Notes: generated from the sequence alone by a model not told the origin. A DNA stretch of 64,000 nt from Rhizobium sp. NFR07 (GCF_900111905.1 NZ_FOKM01000001.1:62001-126000); one strand, 5' to 3'. Shown: positions 1-9,164, numbered from the stretch's first letter. Program-made: numbers and translations.

Positions 1-440
1 GCGCCGAGCAACGTCATGTGCATGGATGTGAACAGCAATCCGAAAGCGCCGGCCAGGCGACGACCATCGCGACCTTCCTGCAGACCACCGCCAAGACAGG
101 AAAGCCAAAGTGCCAGCCCCGCGGCAAGAAAGGTCAATTGTTCGACGGCTGCAATGCCCGAAGAGCTTTCAGACCCTAGACGCAACGCCGGGATATGCCA
201 GGCCCAGACCGCCAGCAGTTCGACCACCGAGGCGACGACCGGTGTGAACCATGCCCAGCGGGCAGGAAAATCCGCCCGCGTTCCCGACAGACCTATGGCG
301 ATCAACGGCGCTGCGCCAGCCACGATGCCCATATGGGCGATCATGTGGACGGTGAATGATGCCCGGTCGGCGAATGGGAGCAGGACGCCCCAGAAGAGGA
401 GAAGAAACAGCAGGCCGGTGGCGAGACAGAAACGCTTCAT
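1..440 (-). CDS. ctaG: Cytochrome c oxidase assembly factor CtaG (caa3-type), partial
   Basis: Last visible gene of the oxidase operon; its 3' end runs off the left edge, leaving about 146 N-terminal residues. Translation of the minus strand from the ATG at 440 gives a very hydrophobic protein beginning MKRFCLATGLLF, with several membrane segments and histidines in the first segments (VHMIAHMG, WAWHIP, SMHMTLLG). This matches the caa3_CtaG membrane family, which helps assemble copper-containing caa3 oxidases. The start overlaps the stop of the upstream gene by ATGA (437-440), so the two are translationally coupled. The frame is supported by the operon context and by the histidine pattern. I did not compare it with a database. 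Confidence 0.72.
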   Translation of the reverse strand, partial: MKRFCLATGLLFLLLFWGVLLPFADRASFTVHMIAHMGIVAGAAPLIAIGLSGTRADFPARWAWFTPVVASVVELLAVWAWHIPALRLGSESSSGIAAVEQLTFLAAGLALWLSCLGGGLQEGRDGRRLAGAFGLLFTSMHMTLLG

Positions 441-820
441 CGCTGGCACTCCGCGATGAAGATGAGCGGGATCGCCACATACACTACGGCAACGAAACTG
501 AGGCCCGAAAGAAGCAGCGTGGCAAACCCTTGGAACAGCGCGCGGTCCTGCCGCGTCGCCTCGTCATGCGGCGGATCGCCGGAACCGAAACCCCATTGCC
601 GCCAGGCCAGGTAGGCCGCGAGGACAATCATGCCGAGCGCCACCACGGTAAAGCCGCCGAGGATTATTCGCATCGTGGAAAACTCGAAACCCAGCATCGC
701 CGTCTTGGCGCAATAGACAGCGACAGCGCCATAACAGACGACGAAATGGACTGCCCAGACGATGGGTGCCGTAAACAAGGTCCAGAGGCTTTCGACCTCG
801 CGCGGGATGAAGCTCTTCAT
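437..820 (-). CDS. Small membrane protein of the caa3 oxidase operon
   Basis: A 127-residue protein with about three membrane segments (roughly residues 15-40, 50-73 and 95-122) separated by a charged loop (GDPPHDEATRQDR). It overlaps the oxidase subunit I/III gene by ATGA at 817-820 and ctaG by ATGA at 437-440, so it is a fixed part of this operon. Its position suggests an accessory oxidase subunit or assembly protein, comparable to the small subunit IV-like proteins of other bacterial oxidases. I do not recognise a named family, so its role is inferred from position only. Confidence 0.72.
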   Translation of the reverse strand: MKSFIPREVESLWTLFTAPIVWAVHFVVCYGAVAVYCAKTAMLGFEFSTMRIILGGFTVVALGMIVLAAYLAWRQWGFGSGDPPHDEATRQDRALFQGFATLLLSGLSFVAVVYVAIPLIFIAECQR

Positions 821-3333
821 GCGCTCACCATCGGAAACAGGCCGATCACCGCGAAGGTGACTACAGCAGTGAAGGCCATGAAGTGCCAGTAGAGCGCCAC
901 GTTGCGGATATCCTGATCATATTGCGCGGTCATGCGGCCCGCAAAGCTTCGCGCCAGACAATAGGCCTGCATGACGATGCCGACCGCCCCATGGGTGACG
1001 GTCCAGATTGCAATGATCCAGACGATGGCCGGATAGACATTCGAGGTCGGGTCCATGCCATGGAGATAAGGGCCTGCCACCCCTGCAAGACAGGCTGCGA
1101 AAGTGACCCCGATGCCCGCAACCAAGGCGATACGACAACCCACGACACCCTTTTCGTTCAGCTGTCTGGCAACAATCGTCAAAAGCCATGCGATCACGAA
1201 GAGAACGAGCGCCACCATTGGCCAGGGCTCACCAGGCCCCGAAGCGCCCGCCGTGAAATCGTCGTGCACCGTCCAGTAGAAGAAATAACCGAATATCAGG
1301 CTTGCGAAGGCCGTGCCGTCGCCGACCATGGTGATGAACATTGCCCACCAGCCGACAGAGGCCGGACCGGAGACATAGACCGGCAGCGTCTGTCCCAGCC
1401 CGACATCAACCTCCGCCGATTCCGGTATCGGCCCCGTGCCGTTCCAGAGCCACCAGAGGATGGCTATGAAGGTGATGATGGCCGAGATGATCGTGGGGAT
1501 CCACCAGTGATAGGTGAGCGCGATGAATACGCCACCGAGCGCCAGTGCCGCAATGATCGTTACATAGGACGAACCGCCGACGCGCAGGCACTGGATCGGC
1601 TCGGCATCCAGTACAGATGTGACCAGCGTTTCGCGCTTGCCGGATTTCGCATCGGGAAGATAGTAGCGCCCCGCCTCGATATCGGCCTGCAAGTTCGGCT
1701 GATCCCAGAGCGGATATCGGCTGCTGATGATCGGCACGGACCGCATGCCCCAATCCTCGGACGGATCGTTGGTCCATTCCAGCGTGCCGGAATTCCAGGG
1801 GTTCAGATTGCGTTCCTTGGGCTTCGGCTTCGGCCGAAAGATATCGATGACGAAGGTTGCGACACCGGCGGCGAAGATGAAGGCACCAACGGTGGATATG
1901 AGGTTGAACCAGTCCCAACCTATGTCTTCCGGATAGGTAAACACCCGCCGCGGCATACCGCGCAGACCGGAGAAATGCATTGGGAAGAAAGCCACATTGA
2001 AGCCGGTGAACATCAGCCAGAACGAGACCTTGCCCCAGGCATCCGACAGTTTCTTCCCGGTGACGAAGGGGAAGTAATAATAGATGCCGGCGACGATCGG
2101 GAAGAACATGCCGCCGATCAGCACGTAATGCAGATGGGCGACGACGAAATAAGTGTCATGCGCCTGCCAGTCGAAAGGCGCGAGCGCCACCATGACGCCG
2201 GTCAGTCCGCCGATGACGAAGATGATAATTCCGCCGGCACCGAACAGCATCGGCACGGAAAAGATCACCCGCCCGGCTAGCATGGTGGCGATGAAGACGA
2301 AAATCTGCACGCCCGTGGGGATCGCTACCGCCTCCGACGCTGCCGAAAAGAAGGCGAGCGAGATCTGCGGCAGGCCGGTGGTGAACATGTGATGCACCCA
2401 CAAGCCGAAACTGAGGAACCCCGTGCCGACGGCAGCAAGCACGATCCATGAATAACCGACGATCGGGCGCTGCGAGAACGTCGGCACGATCATCGCCATC
2501 AGCGCGATCGCGGGCAGAAAGATGATGTAGACTTCCGGGTGGCCGAAGATCCAGAACAGATGCTGCCACAAAAGTGGATCGCCGCCTCGCGAAGCGTCGA
2601 AGAACGGCCAATCGAACATCCGCTCCATCTCGAACAGGATATCGCCGGCGATCAGCGGCGGGAAGGCGAAAAGGATCATGCCCGCGACGATCAGCAGATA
2701 CCATGCGAACATCGGCATCATGTTGATACGCATGCCGGGTGCGCGGCATTTCATGATGCCGACGATGATCTCCACGGCGGCCGCGATCGACGCCACTTCG
2801 ATGAAGGAGAGGCCGAGCAGCCAGATGTCGGCGCCGATGCCGGCATATTCCTTATCCGTCGCGAGCGGCGGATACATGAACCAGCCGGCGTTCGGCGCCG
2901 CGTTGAAGAAGATCGAGCCGCAGACGAAGACGCCACCGAGCAGGAAGCTCCAGAAGCCGAAGGCCGATAGACGGGGGAAAGGCAGCTCGCGGGCGCCGAG
3001 CATGGAAGGCAGCAGGAAGATCGCCACGGCCTCGAAGATCGGCACCGCAAATAGGAACATCATCACCGTGCCATGCAGGGTGAAGGCCTGGTTATAGAGG
3101 TCGGCCGAGATGAAATCGTTGTTGGGTACGGAGAGCTGGACACGCATCAGCAGGCCGAGCAGACCGGCAAACAGCATGAAGGCGAAGGCCGTTACACCAT
3201 ACCAAAGGCCTATCTCGCTATTGTTGACCGAGGTCCAGTAGCGCCAGCCGCCCGGCGTCTTCCATGCCTTGCGCAGCCGTTCTTCCTGAGCCGCCCTTTC
3301 CTCTGGCGTGAAATTGCCGAGCTCCACCATCAT
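817..3333 (-). CDS. coxA: Cytochrome c oxidase subunit I fused to subunit III
   Basis: An 838-residue haem-copper oxidase core. Residues about 40-540 are subunit I: H87 (TLHGTV) for haem a, the CuB and cross-link motif GHPEVY (H265, E267, Y269), the CuB pair HH at 314-315, and H400/H402 in VAHLHYVLIGG. E267 corresponds to the D-channel glutamate of A-type oxidases. Residues about 640-838 are a subunit III domain starting near SVGWWAMFITMVGDG. The enzyme would reduce oxygen to water and pump protons across the inner membrane. Subunits I and III are separate genes in many bacteria and fused in some caa3 oxidases. No separate subunit III gene is visible here. It overlaps the genes on both sides by ATGA. 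Confidence 0.95.
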   Translation of the reverse strand: MMVELGNFTPEERAAQEERLRKAWKTPGGWRYWTSVNNSEIGLWYGVTAFAFMLFAGLLGLLMRVQLSVPNNDFISADLYNQAFTLHGTVMMFLFAVPIFEAVAIFLLPSMLGARELPFPRLSAFGFWSFLLGGVFVCGSIFFNAAPNAGWFMYPPLATDKEYAGIGADIWLLGLSFIEVASIAAAVEIIVGIMKCRAPGMRINMMPMFAWYLLIVAGMILFAFPPLIAGDILFEMERMFDWPFFDASRGGDPLLWQHLFWIFGHPEVYIIFLPAIALMAMIVPTFSQRPIVGYSWIVLAAVGTGFLSFGLWVHHMFTTGLPQISLAFFSAASEAVAIPTGVQIFVFIATMLAGRVIFSVPMLFGAGGIIIFVIGGLTGVMVALAPFDWQAHDTYFVVAHLHYVLIGGMFFPIVAGIYYYFPFVTGKKLSDAWGKVSFWLMFTGFNVAFFPMHFSGLRGMPRRVFTYPEDIGWDWFNLISTVGAFIFAAGVATFVIDIFRPKPKPKERNLNPWNSGTLEWTNDPSEDWGMRSVPIISSRYPLWDQPNLQADIEAGRYYLPDAKSGKRETLVTSVLDAEPIQCLRVGGSSYVTIIAALALGGVFIALTYHWWIPTIISAIITFIAILWWLWNGTGPIPESAEVDVGLGQTLPVYVSGPASVGWWAMFITMVGDGTAFASLIFGYFFYWTVHDDFTAGASGPGEPWPMVALVLFVIAWLLTIVARQLNEKGVVGCRIALVAGIGVTFAACLAGVAGPYLHGMDPTSNVYPAIVWIIAIWTVTHGAVGIVMQAYCLARSFAGRMTAQYDQDIRNVALYWHFMAFTAVVTFAVIGLFPMVSA

Positions 3334-4358
3334 TTGAGCTCCTTCAGGAACGCCGCCATTCTTTGAATGTCCGCTTCCTGCAGCATGCCGAAATGCGGCA
3401 TCCTAACGCCTGGCTTGATCTTGGCCGGATCGGCAATGAAGCGGGCGATATCCTCCGCCGTATGGGGAAGCGTGCCGGCGGCCAGCGTGTTGCGTTCGCC
3501 GAAAGCCGTCAGATCCGGGCCGATGCGACCATTGGCGGCGGTTCCGGAAATGGCGTGGCAGGCGCCACAGCCGTTCTTCAGGAAGACGGCCAGTCCTTCT
3601 GCATCGGCCAAACCGTTCGTCCTGGTCTCGGCGCTGCGTTCGGAAAGCCATGCCTCGTAGTCGGCCGCCGCCACGGCCCTGACCCGGAACGCCATCAGCG
3701 CGTGAGATTCGCCGCAGAACTCGGCACAGACGCCGTTGTAGATTCCCTCCCTGTCGGCCTGCAGCGCCAGCGGGTTGGTGCGACCGGGGATCATGTCCAT
3801 CTTGCCGCCGAGCGACGGGACCCAGAAGGAGTGGATGACGTCTGCCGCCTTCAGGGCAAAATGCGTCGGCTCTCCGACCGGGATGCGCACTTCGTTGGCC
3901 GTCTCGAACAATGTCTTGCCCGTCTCGTCGAGATAGCGCACGCGCCACCAGAACTGTTCGCCGGTCACCTCGATACGACGGACCGGCTGGTCGTCCGGCA
4001 CCCAGGGCCTTATCGCCGGCATCAGCCACATCCCGTAGGACAGCAATGCGCAGAGAATGGCGGATGGCAGGATAGCTCCGCACCACAGAATAACTCGACC
4101 CGCGCTCTCTTCCGAATGCGCGTTCTTTTTGCGTGAGGCGTAAATGAGGGCGGCAACGACGGCGACCCAGATCACCGCACCACCGAACAGCATGACGAAG
4201 AAGAGATGGGCCACGCGAGACGCTTCAGGCCCTGCCGGGTCAAGTGCCGATTGGCTCCCGGAACAGGAACTCAGGAAAATGACGAGCAGCGCGACAGACG
4301 ATCGACAGAGCCTCGGGCATCTTCCTGGGCAGCTTTCCGTCAGTCCTTCACCTGTCAT
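3330..4358 (-). CDS. coxB: Cytochrome c oxidase subunit II with C-terminal cytochrome c domain (caa3 type)
   Basis: A 342-residue subunit II. The N-terminus is lipoprotein-like, with a hydrophobic stretch ending LSSC (Cys32), then two membrane segments near 48-75 and 88-115. The CuA site is complete: H176, C211, C215, H219 and M222 (HSFWVP and CAEFCGESHALM). From about residue 250 a cytochrome c domain follows, with CGACH (C264, C267, H268) and a likely axial Met at 320 (VRMPHFGM). This fusion defines caa3 oxidases, in which electrons from a soluble or membrane cytochrome c reach CuA through the attached haem. It is the first gene of the operon and has an EcfG-type promoter about 60 nt upstream. 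Confidence 0.95.
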   Translation of the reverse strand: MTGEGLTESCPGRCPRLCRSSVALLVIFLSSCSGSQSALDPAGPEASRVAHLFFVMLFGGAVIWVAVVAALIYASRKKNAHSEESAGRVILWCGAILPSAILCALLSYGMWLMPAIRPWVPDDQPVRRIEVTGEQFWWRVRYLDETGKTLFETANEVRIPVGEPTHFALKAADVIHSFWVPSLGGKMDMIPGRTNPLALQADREGIYNGVCAEFCGESHALMAFRVRAVAAADYEAWLSERSAETRTNGLADAEGLAVFLKNGCGACHAISGTAANGRIGPDLTAFGERNTLAAGTLPHTAEDIARFIADPAKIKPGVRMPHFGMLQEADIQRMAAFLKELK

Positions 4359-4419
4359 TGATTGGACTGTCCCCTTCCCCGTGATGCGATAGGCAAGTTC
4401 ATCCAGCCAATCGTTCGCA

Positions 4420-4444
4420 AACGCAGGCTCGGACTAATGGTTCC
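4420..4444 (-). promoter_or_regulatory. EcfG-type (general stress sigma factor) promoter of the caa3 oxidase operon
   Basis: Read on the minus strand, GGAAC (4440-4444) and CGTT (4420-4423) are separated by exactly 16 bases, the consensus for the alphaproteobacterial general stress sigma factor EcfG/RpoE2. The -10 element lies about 62 nt before the coxB start. The match is exact. That it is used is inferred. Confidence 0.68.
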
Positions 4445-4599
4445 CAAACGAACCGTCGCGCATTGCGGGTATTTCCGGGTCAGGCAGAGCAATCCGCCGA
4501 CCGCAACAGCGGATTGACACATCAAAGGTTGTGCAGCCAGGACGAGCTATGAACCAAAGCCCGTCCGTCAGCGCCAATGCTCTTTGAAAAATTCAGGGT

Positions 4600-5739
4600 C
4601 TACGGATAGGCCGTGGAATGATCCGGTTTGCGGGTCACCTTGCGTTCCCAATGGACGTAATCGTCCTTCAGCAACACCTTTTCGTCGATCTCGATACCCC
4701 AGCCGGGGCGATCCGGGCGAAGCATCATATGCCCATCCACCGGCATGTAGGGGTCAACCGCCCAAGGCGCGTATTCGTGAGGCTTGAACTCCAGGACCTG
4801 GAAGTTCGGCTGTGCTGCACAGAAGTGGATATTGACGGCGGTTGCCAGCGGCCCCATCGGATTATGGGGCGCGACCGTGACGTAATGAGCTTCCGCGATC
4901 GTCGCGATGCGCCGCATTTCCGAGACGCCGCCGACGACGCAGATGTCCGGCTGGATGATATCCGCACCCTGATTGGTGAGGAGATTGAGGAATTCGAAGC
5001 GGTTATAGAGCGACTCGCCGGTGGCGAGCGGCACGTTGACCTTCGACTTCAACTCCTTCCAGGCGGGGATATGCTCCGGGCGGATCGGCTCCTCATAGAA
5101 AAACGGATCGTTCGGCGCGATGGCGGCCGCAAGCTGCACCGCCTTGTAGGGCTCGAAGATCTTGGCATGCGCATCAAAGGCGAATTCGAAATGCGATGGC
5201 GTGATCTCGCGGATGCGGCCGAACCAGTCGCCGGTCTCCTTCACCAGTTCGCCCCAGCGGCCCGAATGAAGGTCGCGGCGATAAGGGCTGAGCTTGAAGG
5301 CGGTGTAGCCGTAATCCTCGTTGAGCTTCAGCGTCTGGTCGAGGGCATGCTCGGCATCCGGCGCGGTATAGACGCCGCAATAGACGCGGACACGGTCGCG
5401 CACGCTGCCGCCGAGCAGCATGTAGACCGGCAGACCCGCGGCCTTGCCGGCGATATCCCACAACGCGTGATCGATTGCAGAAATCGCGGCAAGGCCTAGG
5501 GCTCCGGGAGGAAAGCGGCATTGCTGGTTGAGCTTCAGCACGAGGAATTCGACCCGCCGCGGGTCTTCGCCCTCGATCTGGTGGAAGAGGTAGTCGAGGA
5601 GCGGCGGCAGCGCCCAGTCTGGGCCGTGATTGTAGCATTCGCCCCAGCCCGAAATGCCTTCGCTCGTCTCGATCTTCAAAAGCAGGCGCGGGCGTTCGTC
5701 CACGCGCTGCATGTAGGTCTTGATACCGGTGATGTGCAC
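4600..5739 (-). CDS. Mandelate racemase/muconate lactonizing family sugar-acid dehydratase (galactonate-dehydratase-like)
   Basis: A 379-residue enolase-superfamily enzyme. The N-terminal capping domain covers about residues 1-115 and the barrel follows. Likely metal ligands are D189 (FDAHAK), E217 (YEEPIRP) and E242 (TGES). H191 and H292 (APHNPMGP) sit where the catalytic histidines of D-galactonate dehydratase lie, and the segment around RFEFLNLL and IIQPDICVVGG also resembles that subgroup. Such enzymes remove water from an aldonic or similar sugar acid to give a 2-keto-3-deoxy acid. The next gene upstream in the operon is a KDG-aldolase-like lyase, which fits a non-phosphorylative Entner-Doudoroff-type route. 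The exact sugar acid cannot be read from sequence. Confidence 0.82.
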   Translation of the reverse strand: MHITGIKTYMQRVDERPRLLLKIETSEGISGWGECYNHGPDWALPPLLDYLFHQIEGEDPRRVEFLVLKLNQQCRFPPGALGLAAISAIDHALWDIAGKAAGLPVYMLLGGSVRDRVRVYCGVYTAPDAEHALDQTLKLNEDYGYTAFKLSPYRRDLHSGRWGELVKETGDWFGRIREITPSHFEFAFDAHAKIFEPYKAVQLAAAIAPNDPFFYEEPIRPEHIPAWKELKSKVNVPLATGESLYNRFEFLNLLTNQGADIIQPDICVVGGVSEMRRIATIAEAHYVTVAPHNPMGPLATAVNIHFCAAQPNFQVLEFKPHEYAPWAVDPYMPVDGHMMLRPDRPGWGIEIDEKVLLKDDYVHWERKVTRKPDHSTAYP

Positions 5740-5752
5740 GTCTTGTCTCCGA

Positions 5753-6673
5753 TCAGGCAGCCAGGGCTTCTGCTTTGACGCGATCGACGATACCGCGCAG
5801 GATGCCGCGCTCCTCGTCGTTCAGCGCAACCACGCCCGGGACGCGGACTGGGCCGACATCGGTGCCGAGCATGCAGAGCGCTTCCTTGACAACCGTGACA
5901 TTGGCACCGTTGTTATACTTGGTGCGCAGGGCTTCGAACCCGGCAATACCGTCGATCAGGCTGCGAGCACTCGCATAATCGCCAGCCTCCAGCGCCTGGT
6001 GGATGGCGTGAGAGCGTTCCGGGAAGACATTGACGAGACCGGAGGTAAAGCCTCTGGCGCCCATCGCATAGAAGGCCGGAGCCCAGCCTTCGGCGAGGCC
6101 GCAAACCCAGATGGCCGGCGCATCCGACGTGGCGCGGATGACTTCCGACAGAAGCATCAGATTGGGCGAGGCGAACTTGATGCCGGCAATGTTCGGATGC
6201 AGCGCCAGCCTGCGGAAATCCGCGACCGAGAAGGCGTCGCTGCGAACATAGGCGATGACCGGCACCGTGGAGAAATCGGCCAGTTCGAGGAAATACCCGG
6301 CCTGATAGGACGGGCCGGCGAAAGGGTCCATCGGGTGATGCCCCATGATGGCGTCGGCACCGGCTGCGATCGCATCCTTCGCCAGCGCCTTGGCTTCCGT
6401 CAGCGAACGGCCGACGGCGGCGCTGACGAGCGACTTGCCCGCCGCCGCTTCGATGGTGGCCGCATGCACCTCCCGCACTTCGTCCATGGTCAGCGTGAAG
6501 AACTCGCCCGTATTACCGGCGGCCATCAGGTTATGCACCCGGGCGCTGGCAAGTCCCTTGATGAGAGTTTTCAGTTTGGCTGAGTCGATCGAGCCATCGC
6601 CTTTGTAGGGAGTCACCGGGACGCCGGAAATTCCGGTCAGCGCCTTCCTTACGGCCTGAAGTTTTTCGGTCAC
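5753..6673 (-). CDS. Dihydrodipicolinate synthase/N-acetylneuraminate lyase family aldolase (KDG-aldolase-like)
   Basis: A 306-residue class I aldolase. The Schiff-base lysine is K166 (AGIKFASP) and the catalytic tyrosine Y142 (VIAYVRS). The substrate loop GNTGEFFTLT (53-62) corresponds to the family's GGTGE element. I chose the GTG at 6673 because AGGAGG lies just upstream and the start falls one base after the stop of the regulator gene; a longer frame from 6736 would overlap that gene by about 60 bases. Probable role: cleavage (or dehydration) of the 2-keto-3-deoxy acid made by the neighbouring dehydratase to pyruvate and an aldehyde. Related enzymes act on 5-dehydro-4-deoxyglucarate or sialic acid, so the substrate is open. 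Confidence 0.82.
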   Translation of the reverse strand: MTEKLQAVRKALTGISGVPVTPYKGDGSIDSAKLKTLIKGLASARVHNLMAAGNTGEFFTLTMDEVREVHAATIEAAAGKSLVSAAVGRSLTEAKALAKDAIAAGADAIMGHHPMDPFAGPSYQAGYFLELADFSTVPVIAYVRSDAFSVADFRRLALHPNIAGIKFASPNLMLLSEVIRATSDAPAIWVCGLAEGWAPAFYAMGARGFTSGLVNVFPERSHAIHQALEAGDYASARSLIDGIAGFEALRTKYNNGANVTVVKEALCMLGTDVGPVRVPGVVALNDEERGILRGIVDRVKAEALAA

Positions 6674-6674
6674 G

Positions 6675-7397
6675 TCAGATATCCTCCTGCTTTCCAAATA
6701 CGATACCGAGGTAAGTCTCCCCCGAGCGCACGACATGGTCGCGCATCAGCCGTTCGGCGCCGTCCGCATCTCCCGAGGCTATGGCGCCGGCAATGGCTGC
6801 ATGTTCCTCGAGCGACTTCTGCCGTTCGGTCGGGTCGAGATGGATGACCCGACGAATGCTCGCGTCATAGAATTGCTGCCGCTCGATCAGCTTAGCCAGA
6901 TAGCCGCATTGCGAACTCTTGTGGATGTGCTCGTGGAACGTCTCGTTGAGCTCGACCAGACAATCGGCGTCGCCCGATGCGGTCGCCTCCTTCATCCGCT
7001 CGGCAACAGCGAGCAACTCCGCCCTGCCCTTCTCGTCGATCCGCTTGGCGGCGAGGTGGGCGATCATCGATTCCAGCGCAGCACGGGCAAGGATCATTTC
7101 CTCGGCCCAGGAACTGTCGAAGCGGATGACGACGCCGCGGCGCGGAAGAGCCTCGACGAGCCCCTCCGTCTCCAGCTGGCGCAACGCCTCCTTGATCGGC
7201 GTGGTGCTGACACCGAACTGTTCGGCGAGGTTGCGCTCGTTGACCTTTTCCCCGGCGGCGAAGCGCCCGGCCAGTATGGCGTTGCGCATGGTGCGATGGA
7301 CGTGATCGCGCACGGTCATCTGGAAGCTTGCGCCGATCTTCTCGAAGCTTTCCGCCTGCTTGTTCGACCGCTTCAGCGAGCCTTCAACTTCCATCAT
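6675..7397 (-). CDS. GntR-family regulator with FCD ligand-binding domain
   Basis: A 240-residue FadR-subfamily regulator. The N-terminal winged helix-turn-helix (about 28-95) contains NERNLAEQFGVSTTPIKEAL. The helical FCD domain (about 100-225) holds the FHEHIHKSS segment and later HAAIAGAI and HVVRSGE, which carry the metal-binding histidines typical of FCD proteins. It is the first gene of the dehydratase/aldolase operon and faces the ABC importer operon across a 119-bp gap with an inverted repeat at 7444-7459. It probably represses both transcripts until a sugar acid or its keto-deoxy product binds. A tandem ATG (7397, 7394) leaves the exact start open. Confidence 0.88.
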   Translation of the reverse strand: MMEVEGSLKRSNKQAESFEKIGASFQMTVRDHVHRTMRNAILAGRFAAGEKVNERNLAEQFGVSTTPIKEALRQLETEGLVEALPRRGVVIRFDSSWAEEMILARAALESMIAHLAAKRIDEKGRAELLAVAERMKEATASGDADCLVELNETFHEHIHKSSQCGYLAKLIERQQFYDASIRRVIHLDPTERQKSLEEHAAIAGAIASGDADGAERLMRDHVVRSGETYLGIVFGKQEDI

Positions 7398-7443
7398 TAT
7401 TTCCGAAATCCGTTGACGAGGATCATTTTGTGTGAAATCTGGT

Positions 7444-7459
7444 ATATCAGATTTGATAT
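7444..7459. promoter_or_regulatory. Candidate GntR operator between divergent sugar-acid operons
   Basis: Perfect inverted repeat ATATCA-gatt-TGATAT, midway between the GntR start (7397) and the importer start (7517). Its place and symmetry fit an operator for the adjacent GntR protein. No binding evidence. Confidence 0.5.
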
Positions 7460-7516
7460 CCCTGTCGATAGAAAATCGATGGGACGAGGTTGAGGAGCCT
7501 TGGGAGGTCTCGATAG

Positions 7517-9139
7517 ATGATGAAGCGAAAACTCGCGGCCCTGGCGAGCGTGGCGATCCTGTTGGCGCCGTTCGATGGCGCGCGTGCCAAGACGCCGGAC
7601 GATCAACTGGTCATCGCCATGTCGATGTCGGCGATCCGTGGCCTCGACCCGCAGGAACTCAATCAGCTGGAAGCCGCCGAGGTGGTCGCCAATCTCTATG
7701 ATCGGCTCATCGAGCTTTCTCCCGACAAGATCTCCGAGCCGAAGCCGAGCCTGGCGGAAAGCTGGACGGTTTCCGAGGACGGCAGGACCTTCACCTTCAA
7801 GATCCGCTCCGGCGTCCAATTCCACTCCGGCAATCCGCTGACCGCACAGGATGTGGAATGGACGCTTCACCGACTAGTCAAGCTCGGGCTGGCCCCTTCC
7901 ACCGACCTGCGCCAGTGGGGCTTTTCTGCCGATAATGTCGATGCGCTGATCCGCGCCACCGACGAGAGCACGCTCGTCGTGGAAACTCCGAAGGTGTGGA
8001 ATGCCAATCTCATCCTTTATTCGCTGGCCAGCTTCTCGACCTCGATCGTCGACAGCAAGCTGCTTCAACGGCATGAAAAGGACGGCGACTGGGGCCGCGC
8101 CTATCTGCAGACGGCCGACGCCGGGTCCGGCCCCTACCGGCTGAAGACATGGCGGGCTAACCAGCTGCTGATTGCCGATGCGGTGCCGACCTATTGGCGC
8201 GGAGAACCGGCGATGCGCCGCGTGTTCCTGAGCCATATGCCGGAATCGGCCGCCCAGCGCCTCCAGATCGACGCGGGCGATATCGATATAGCCGCGCGGC
8301 TTTCCTATACCGACCTCAGGGGGCTGGAAGCCGGTGGCGAAATCACGGTCGACAAGACGCCGGGCTTCGGCTTCTACTATCTGGCGCTGAACCAGAAGGA
8401 CGAGGTCCTGTCCAACCCGAAGGTTCGCGAGGCTTTCCGCTACCTGATCGATTATGACGGCCTGAGTGCCACCGTGATGCGCTATTACGGGATCAAGCAG
8501 CAGAGCATCATCCCCGCCGGCCTTCCCGGCGCGATCTCCGAAAATCCCTACAAGCTCGACATCGAGAAGGCCAAGCAACTGCTGGCCGAAGCGGGTTATC
8601 CGGACGGTTTCTCCAAGGTCTATTACGCGACGCCGGTGACACCGGAATATGAAGTCGCGCAATCGCTGCAGGCCAATGCCGCCAAGGCGGGCATCAGGCT
8701 CGACCTGCAGGGCGGCGATCATATCGGAAAATTCCGCGGCCGCGATTTTGAGCTTTTTTCCGCCCGTTCCGGCGAGCGGCTGCCCGATCCGCATGCGGTG
8801 CTGCAATCCTATGCGACCAATGCCGATAATTCGGACAAGGCCAAGCTTTCGGGCCTCCTTGCCTGGCGAAGCGCCTGGGACGTGCCGAAGGACATCCAGG
8901 AGATGGTGACTGCCGCCGCCCATGAGACCGATCAGGCAAAGCGCGTCGAACTCTACGAGCGGATCAACCGGGCCTATCTCGCCTCATCCCCGGCACTCGT
9001 CACCTCGTTTCAGCGGACCGATGCCAAGGCGGTGCGCAAGGAAGTGAAGGGTTATGTCGGCCATCCGACATGGCTGACGCGCTGGGACACCGTGACGAAG
9101 AGCGCCGTGCCGGAAAGCAGCGGCTCTGAAAGCCAATGA
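7517..9139 (+). CDS. ABC transporter substrate-binding protein, oligopeptide family (SBP_bac_5)
   Basis: A 540-residue periplasmic binding protein. The first 25 or so residues are a Sec signal peptide (MMKRKLAALASVAIL... ending at ARA-K). The body shows family hallmarks: LAESWTVSEDGRTFTFKIR near residues 77-95, a GTGPY-like GSGPYRLKTW, and the VREAFRYLIDYD segment. GGGAGG lies 9 nt before the first of two adjacent ATGs. It starts the operon of binding protein, two permeases and two ATPases. In rhizobia this family often carries oligosaccharides, glycosides or sugar acids rather than peptides. Facing a sugar-acid catabolic operon, this importer most likely supplies that pathway. Confidence 0.88.
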   Translation: MMKRKLAALASVAILLAPFDGARAKTPDDQLVIAMSMSAIRGLDPQELNQLEAAEVVANLYDRLIELSPDKISEPKPSLAESWTVSEDGRTFTFKIRSGVQFHSGNPLTAQDVEWTLHRLVKLGLAPSTDLRQWGFSADNVDALIRATDESTLVVETPKVWNANLILYSLASFSTSIVDSKLLQRHEKDGDWGRAYLQTADAGSGPYRLKTWRANQLLIADAVPTYWRGEPAMRRVFLSHMPESAAQRLQIDAGDIDIAARLSYTDLRGLEAGGEITVDKTPGFGFYYLALNQKDEVLSNPKVREAFRYLIDYDGLSATVMRYYGIKQQSIIPAGLPGAISENPYKLDIEKAKQLLAEAGYPDGFSKVYYATPVTPEYEVAQSLQANAAKAGIRLDLQGGDHIGKFRGRDFELFSARSGERLPDPHAVLQSYATNADNSDKAKLSGLLAWRSAWDVPKDIQEMVTAAAHETDQAKRVELYERINRAYLASSPALVTSFQRTDAKAVRKEVKGYVGHPTWLTRWDTVTKSAVPESSGSESQ

Positions 9140-9164
9140 CGAGCGGCGGGCGAGAAAGATCCTT

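Noticed and set aside
883..2280. Long open frame (465 codons) on the plus strand opposite the oxidase subunit I gene
   Set aside because: It is antisense to a gene with all catalytic residues, rich in His/Arg/Asp without hydrophobic core, and arises from GC-rich codon bias.
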